This document shows, piece after piece, positions 12,191 to 15,884 of a stretch of 15,884 nt of DNA; the first letter of the stretch is position 1; every line of letters starts with the position of its first letter. The notes under the pieces were generated by a model. The model made no database searches. It saw only the letters and a list, made by a program, of their open reading frames with translations, and was not told where the DNA came from. The position numbers were made by a program, and so were the translations under genes. The stretch lies in NCBI GenBank assembly GCA_035620615.1, contig DASPGM010000027.1, forward strand, positions 1-15,884, written 5' to 3'. The DNA is from CSP1-1 sp035620615 (lineage in GTDB: Archaea > Thermoproteota > Nitrososphaeria > Nitrososphaerales > Nitrosopumilaceae).

Positions 12191-12742
12191 TTGTCTGAAT
12201 TAGAAGCTGAAGCAATAAAAGCTGAAAAAATAGAAGAAATCAAAGCTGAAGCTGAAAAAATTAAGGCTGAAATGAAATCAGGAAAAAAAGACCAAGATAA
12301 AGAAAAAGTCAAAACAGAAGAAAAAAAACAACAAAGGGAAGAATCATCAGAAGGTGCTAAAGAAAAATGGGGAATTGCACATATTTTTAGTAGTTACAAT
12401 AATACCATTGTTCACATAACAGACCTTACTGGTGCTGAAACGGTAGCACTTAGCTCAGGTGGAGTGCATGTTAATGCTGACAGATACGAGTCATCTCCTT
12501 TTGCAGCTATGAAGGCATCTAATGCAGCAGTTGAAGTAGCAAAAACAAAGGGGTTTACCGGATTACACATAAGAGTAAGAGCCGTTGGTGGAGTTGGATC
12601 CAGAGTTCCTGGTCCTGGTGCACAAGCAGCCATCAGAGCGCTTGCACGAGGTGGTTTTAGAATAGGAAGAATTGACGATGTAACACCAATACCTCATGAT
12701 ACCACTAGAAAGAAGGGTGGAAAGCGAGGAAGAAGAGTTTAG
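12191..12742 (+). CDS. rps11: Small-subunit ribosomal protein uS11 with charged N-terminal extension
   Basis: Residues about 58-183 are a full uS11: KWGIAHIFSSYNNTIVHITDLTG, then SSGGVHVNADRYESSPFAAM, RVRAVGG and GSRVPGPGAQAAIRALARGG, ending in DVTPIPHDTTRKKGGKRGRR. This protein sits on the platform of the 30S subunit near the 3' end of 16S rRNA. The first 57 residues are an extra Lys/Glu/Ala-rich segment with repeats of the type KAEKIEEIKAEAEKIKAEM, probably a single charged helix. The TTG start of this long form is backed by a TATA box about 26 bases upstream. It follows the thiL-like gene by 33 bases and shares four bases with the convergent 105-aa gene. Confidence 0.96.
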   Translation: MSELEAEAIKAEKIEEIKAEAEKIKAEMKSGKKDQDKEKVKTEEKKQQREESSEGAKEKWGIAHIFSSYNNTIVHITDLTGAETVALSSGGVHVNADRYESSPFAAMKASNAAVEVAKTKGFTGLHIRVRAVGGVGSRVPGPGAQAAIRALARGGFRIGRIDDVTPIPHDTTRKKGGKRGRRV

Positions 12743-13056
12743 TCTGAGTCTACTAGTTTTAATTTTATCTTACAACCACGTGATTCAAAAAAATCAATCA
12801 TAAAATTAGTTAGTTTTTCTTCACGTTTTCTACCTTTAGATTTTTTTATCATATCTGAAAATTTTTCTTCTATTTTTGTAAGTAGAGCTGGTGTTAAAAG
12901 CAATGAAAAAAATGTCCATCCAAATCTTGAGACGGGTTTTCCAAGAATATAGGCATCAGTAAGTTCACATTGAGTTTGAAGATGGCTTAAAGCTTTAATC
13001 ATTTGAAGCTTATCATCATCATATTTGGTAGTACTTACTTCAAAAATAGTTTTCAT
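12739..13056 (-). CDS. Hypothetical protein, 105 aa, last gene of the rtcB operon
   Basis: I do not recognise this family. The protein is soluble and mixed alpha/beta, with one hydrophobic stretch (WTFFSLLLTPALL, about 47-59) too short and too isolated to be a clear membrane span. A lysine/arginine-rich helix follows (MIKKSKGRKREEKL, about 69-82) and a final strand, CKIKLKLVD. Basic patches suggest contact with RNA or DNA, but that is a guess. Its ATG overlaps the stop of the PDCD5-like gene as ATGA, so it is almost certainly translated with it and belongs to the RtcB transcript. The 3' end overlaps uS11 by four bases, tail to tail. Confidence 0.7.
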   Translation of the reverse strand: MKTIFEVSTTKYDDDKLQMIKALSHLQTQCELTDAYILGKPVSRFGWTFFSLLLTPALLTKIEEKFSDMIKKSKGRKREEKLTNFMIDFFESRGCKIKLKLVDSD

Positions 13057-13487
13057 TTGAGATCTATATCATCTTCAATTGAAATTTTTGCATTAGATGA
13101 TTTTTTAGAAAGTTTATCGGAAAGAGAAACAAATTCACCATCCTGTTCGACGTTGATTTTTGTTTGCATACGAACATTAATTCCAACTGAACGAAATAAA
13201 GCTAAAAGCTTTCCACCATCTATTTCTTCATTGATTTCACCAGAAGAAAGTAGCTCTCCAAGTTTTTCAACTACAATTTTAGTTTCAGAAGGAAATTGTG
13301 ATTCTGCATTTTCTAAAACCTCATTACCTCGATAGCCTAAATTTTTTATAAGAATCTCTCTTGGAGACACAGGTATTTTTTTTGAAGTTGAGGCTTCTTC
13401 TAGTCTTTTTTTTAGAGCAATGTTTTTTTCCATTTCTGCTAGACGTTTTTTCTTTAATTGTTCAAGTTCTTTATCAACTTCGTTCAT
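13053..13487 (-). CDS. PDCD5/TFAR19-like DNA-binding protein
   Basis: The N-terminal basic helix (ELEQLKKKRLAEMEKN, residues 7-22) and the core beginning PREILIKNLGYRGNEVLE, with ETKIVVEKLGELLSSGEI and DGGKLLALF later, follow the archaeal PDCD5/TFAR19 family, small three-helix proteins that bind DNA or act with chaperones. At 144 residues it is longer than the usual 110-120. It has an added C-terminal segment (INVRMQTKINVEQDGEFVSLSDKL...) ending in a long acidic stretch. The ATG overlaps the rtcB stop codon as ATGA, and its own stop overlaps the next gene the same way. This places it in the middle of a three-gene operon with an RNA ligase. Confidence 0.78.
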   Translation of the reverse strand: MNEVDKELEQLKKKRLAEMEKNIALKKRLEEASTSKKIPVSPREILIKNLGYRGNEVLENAESQFPSETKIVVEKLGELLSSGEINEEIDGGKLLALFRSVGINVRMQTKINVEQDGEFVSLSDKLSKKSSNAKISIEDDIDLK

Positions 13488-14932
13488 CCTTTAATCACTC
13501 CTATAGGAACTAATTTTGCAACTTTAGTAGCAATTCCAAGCTCATGGGAGACATTAACTATAGAATCAACATCTTTGTATGCTTGGGGAGTTTCTTCTAC
13601 AAGACCATCTCTTGTTAATGCTTTTACCTCAATTCCTTTATCAGAAAGAAATTTTTTTACTTGTGATTCCGTATAGTTATGTCTAGCTTTTGTTCTAGAC
13701 ATGGTTCTTCCAGCTCCATGTGCAGTTGAACCAAAGGTAAGATTCATGGAATTTGGTTTTCCTAGTAAAATCCAGCTTCCAGTGCCCATAGAGCCTGGAA
13801 TAAAAACTGGTTGACCCAAATCTCGATATTTTTTCGGAACTTCGTCTCTATTGGCCGGAAATGCTCTTGTTGCACCTTTTCTATGAACAACTACAGATTT
13901 TTGCTCTCCATCTAGATTGTGTTTTTCTACCTTTGCAATATTATGAGATACATCATAAACTAAATTCATTTCAAGATCTGCTTCAGTTTTTTTAAAAACG
14001 CGTTCAAAGGATTTTCTAGTCCAGTGAGTAATCATTTGCCTATTACTCCATGCAAAATTTAGAGCTGCAAACATTGCTTGTCTGTATGATTCACCTTCTT
14101 CTGAGGAATTTGGAACACATGCAAGCTCCCTATCAGGCAAAGTTATACCATATTTTTTGAGCGCTTGTTCAGAAATCCTAAGATAATCACTACAAATTTG
14201 ATGGCCAAATCCACGTGAACCGCAATGTGTTAGAACAGTAACCTGTCCTTGTTCTATTCCCATTCTTTTAGCTGCTTCCTCGTCATGAACTTCTGCAACC
14301 TTTTGTATTTCAAGAAAATGATTTCCAGAACCTAAACTTCCAAGCTGTGGTGCACCACGTTTGCGTGCTCTATCTGAAACTTTGTTTGGATCTGCTTTAT
14401 CCATTTGACCATTTTCTTCGCAAACCTCTGCATCATCTTTAACTCCATATCCATTATCTACTGCCCACTTAACTCCTTTGACCAAAACTTCATCAAGTTG
14501 AGAATTACTTAGTTTGAATGCACCTTTTGACCCTACACCTGAAGGAATGGAATGGAAAAGATCATTTACAAGTTCTTTTAATTTAGGTCGAACATCATTT
14601 TCTTTTAGATTTGTTCTCAAAAGTCTTACACCACAATTAATGTCATATCCAACACCCCCAGGACTAATCATTCCTTCCTCTGCATCCATAGCAGCTACGC
14701 CTCCTACTGGAAAACCATAACCCTCATGACCATCTGGCAATACAACTACATTTTGCAAGATACCAGGAATAGTTGAAACATTGATTGCCTGTTTAATGGT
14801 TCTATCACTCATCATTTTTTCAAGAAGTTGCTCATTTGCGTAGATAATTACGGGAACTTTCATTCCCAGTGCTTCGTCTTTTTCAATTTTATAAGTCAGA
14901 TTTCCAATTTTTTTTGGAATTAAACTAGACAT
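13484..14932 (-). CDS. rtcB: RNA-splicing ligase RtcB
   Basis: RtcB joins RNA 2',3'-cyclic phosphate and 5'-OH ends using GTP and Mn2+. In archaea it completes tRNA splicing after the endonuclease cuts the intron. With the start at 14932 the protein has 482 residues, matching archaeal RtcB. The metal ligands are all present: Asp97 and Cys100 in YDINCG, His205 in GSGNHFLE, His236 in LTHCGSRG and His330 in DVSHNIAK. His405 in TAHGAGR is the residue that becomes guanylylated. An in-frame TTG at 14956 would add eight residues, but it lies only about 8 bases from the TATA-like tttaaatt, so the ATG at 14932 is favoured. It heads an operon with the PDCD5-like and 105-aa genes and diverges from the recombinase gene. 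Confidence 0.96.
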   Translation of the reverse strand: MSSLIPKKIGNLTYKIEKDEALGMKVPVIIYANEQLLEKMMSDRTIKQAINVSTIPGILQNVVVLPDGHEGYGFPVGGVAAMDAEEGMISPGGVGYDINCGVRLLRTNLKENDVRPKLKELVNDLFHSIPSGVGSKGAFKLSNSQLDEVLVKGVKWAVDNGYGVKDDAEVCEENGQMDKADPNKVSDRARKRGAPQLGSLGSGNHFLEIQKVAEVHDEEAAKRMGIEQGQVTVLTHCGSRGFGHQICSDYLRISEQALKKYGITLPDRELACVPNSSEEGESYRQAMFAALNFAWSNRQMITHWTRKSFERVFKKTEADLEMNLVYDVSHNIAKVEKHNLDGEQKSVVVHRKGATRAFPANRDEVPKKYRDLGQPVFIPGSMGTGSWILLGKPNSMNLTFGSTAHGAGRTMSRTKARHNYTESQVKKFLSDKGIEVKALTRDGLVEETPQAYKDVDSIVNVSHELGIATKVAKLVPIGVIKG

Positions 14933-15030
14933 TAAGATCGTTAAATGGGCATACAAAGATAATTTAAATCATAAGTAGATTAATGAGCTCACTTTTGTAA
15001 TTTATTACTTAGAAATTCCATATACTATCA

Positions 15031-15884
15031 ATGGAACCTCGATGCATCAAAATACTTCGAAATGCCACAAAAACAGAGGCTACATTCAAGACATACATGT
15101 ATAATCTTAGAAAATTCCTGAGATTTTGTAAATTAGAAAATTATGAGGATCTTTTATCGCAAGATCCTGCCAAAATACACCGACTAATTGAGGATTGGAT
15201 TATGGATCTAAAGGAGACAAAATCTCCCAATTCAATTCCTACAATGTATTATGGAATAGAGCTGTTCTTTTCTATGAATGACATTACGCTGAATTATAAA
15301 AAGCTAAGACGAATGTTTCCATCAAAGGTAAAGAGAACTGGCGATAAACCGTATACAACTGATGATATTGAAAAGATGTTAAGTGTTTCAAGATACAAAA
15401 GAGATAAAGCATTCATTTTGTTTTTGGCATCTACAGGTTCTAGAGTTGGAGTAATTGAAGACCTAAAATTAAAACACATTGAAGACATGAAAAATGGATG
15501 CAAGTCTGTTCTAATGTATGAGGGTTCTAAGGAAGAGTACTTTGGGTTTTTGACTCCAGAGGCTAGCAAAGCCATGGATGAGTATCTTGACGAACGAAAA
15601 GATGACGGCGAGAAACTTAATCCAGAATCACCAGTATTTAGAACTACATATTCGGATGGAATAATCAAGCCAAAATCTCTCACTGTTGCAGGCTCGAAAA
15701 ATATTATCTATCGAGTATTGCATCATGCAAGAATAAAGCGAAACAAGATTGGAAACGCGTATGATGTCCAGCTGGACATGGGATTTAGAAAGCGATTCAA
15801 CACAATTTTGAAGCTAAACAACGATGTAAACTCTAATGTTGCTGAAAAACTAATGGGACATAAAAGAGGACTAGATGGGGCGTA
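15031..15884 (+). CDS. Tyrosine recombinase/integrase family protein (truncated by window edge)
   Basis: From ATG at 15031 the frame stays open to the last base: 284 codons, with the C-terminus missing. Residues 1-90 form an N-terminal SAM-like core-binding domain (ATKTEATFKTYMYNLRKFLRF at the start). The catalytic domain begins near 110 with KPYTTDDIEKML. The first catalytic Arg is in LASTGSRVG, a Lys-bearing hairpin reads MYEGSKEEYFGF, and the box II region is GFRKRFNT followed by LMGHKRG. The position where many family members have His-x-x-Arg reads F-R-K-R. The nucleophilic Tyr should lie just past the window edge. Archaeal chromosomes of this type often hold several such genes outside obvious proviruses. 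A TATA-like tttatta at 15001-15007 sits about 27 bases upstream. Confidence 0.88.
   Translation, partial: MEPRCIKILRNATKTEATFKTYMYNLRKFLRFCKLENYEDLLSQDPAKIHRLIEDWIMDLKETKSPNSIPTMYYGIELFFSMNDITLNYKKLRRMFPSKVKRTGDKPYTTDDIEKMLSVSRYKRDKAFILFLASTGSRVGVIEDLKLKHIEDMKNGCKSVLMYEGSKEEYFGFLTPEASKAMDEYLDERKDDGEKLNPESPVFRTTYSDGIIKPKSLTVAGSKNIIYRVLHHARIKRNKIGNAYDVQLDMGFRKRFNTILKLNNDVNSNVAEKLMGHKRGLDGA

Noticed and set aside
12412..12633. Open frame of 73 codons on the minus strand inside uS11
   Set aside because: It is a shadow of a highly conserved ribosomal gene with no start signal of its own.
13003..13676. Two plus-strand open frames under the rtcB operon
   Set aside because: They are Ser/Phe-rich reverse frames of Lys/Glu-rich genes, a common artefact, and they contradict the ATGA-coupled operon.
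15031..15884. The recombinase gene as proof of a provirus or integrated element here
   Set aside because: Only one side is visible. The flanking genes (rtcB operon, uS11) are core, and no other phage or conjugation genes appear in the window.
1..15884. CRISPR arrays, insertion sequences or ribosomal RNA genes
   Set aside because: I saw no regularly spaced repeats, no transposase frames and no rRNA signatures on either strand.

Overview
The window looks like a low-GC chromosomal segment from an archaeon, most likely an ammonia-oxidising thaumarchaeon of the Nitrosopumilales type. Direct evidence is archaeal: a single-fold archaeal histone, ribosomal proteins eS17 and uS11, a KEOPS Cgi121 domain, a THUMP protein, a PDCD5-like protein, archaeal-type PurA and RtcB. 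TATA-like boxes lie about 22-28 bases before many start codons, so most transcripts look leaderless, and TTG starts are common. The lineage assignment is inference from this gene set.

Region 1 (1-5600) carries housekeeping and small conserved genes. These are a 3'-truncated adenylosuccinate synthetase, an unrecognised 153-aa protein, a Zn-ribbon protein with a YggX (Fe(II)-trafficking) core, a second small Zn-ribbon protein, a roughly 7-TM membrane protein, a winged-helix regulator and a 29-aa acidic mini-ORF. They are followed by a tRNA-modification cluster (THUMP protein facing a MoaD/Urm1-Cgi121 fusion), then eS17 and a TatD-family nuclease.

Region 2 (5600-9900) runs from the histone gene and tRNA-Cys(GCA) to tRNA-Thr(CGU). 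It has an accessory character: a 585-aa AIPR-family (abortive infection) protein with a visible N-terminal PD-(D/E)xK-like nuclease motif, a strong imperfect hairpin of about 63 nt, a 55-aa double-CxxC protein, a 195-aa Cys/His-rich protein, a second copy of the winged-helix regulator, two divergent two-TM mini membrane proteins and a 25-aa ORF with its own ribosome-binding site.

Region 3 (9900-15884) is core again: a phosphoglucosamine/phosphomannomutase overlapping a ThiL-like thiamine-monophosphate kinase, uS11 with a long charged N-terminal extension, and on the minus strand an operon rtcB - PDCD5-like - 105-aa unknown joined by two ATGA overlaps. The window ends inside a tyrosine recombinase gene.

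The most distinctive items are the ubiquitin-like/Cgi121 fusion with an internal HGG, the Zn-ribbon/YggX protein, the AIPR gene followed by a structured non-coding segment with a buried mini-ORF, and a palindromic TATA box positioned to serve tRNA-Thr and the mutase gene in opposite directions.
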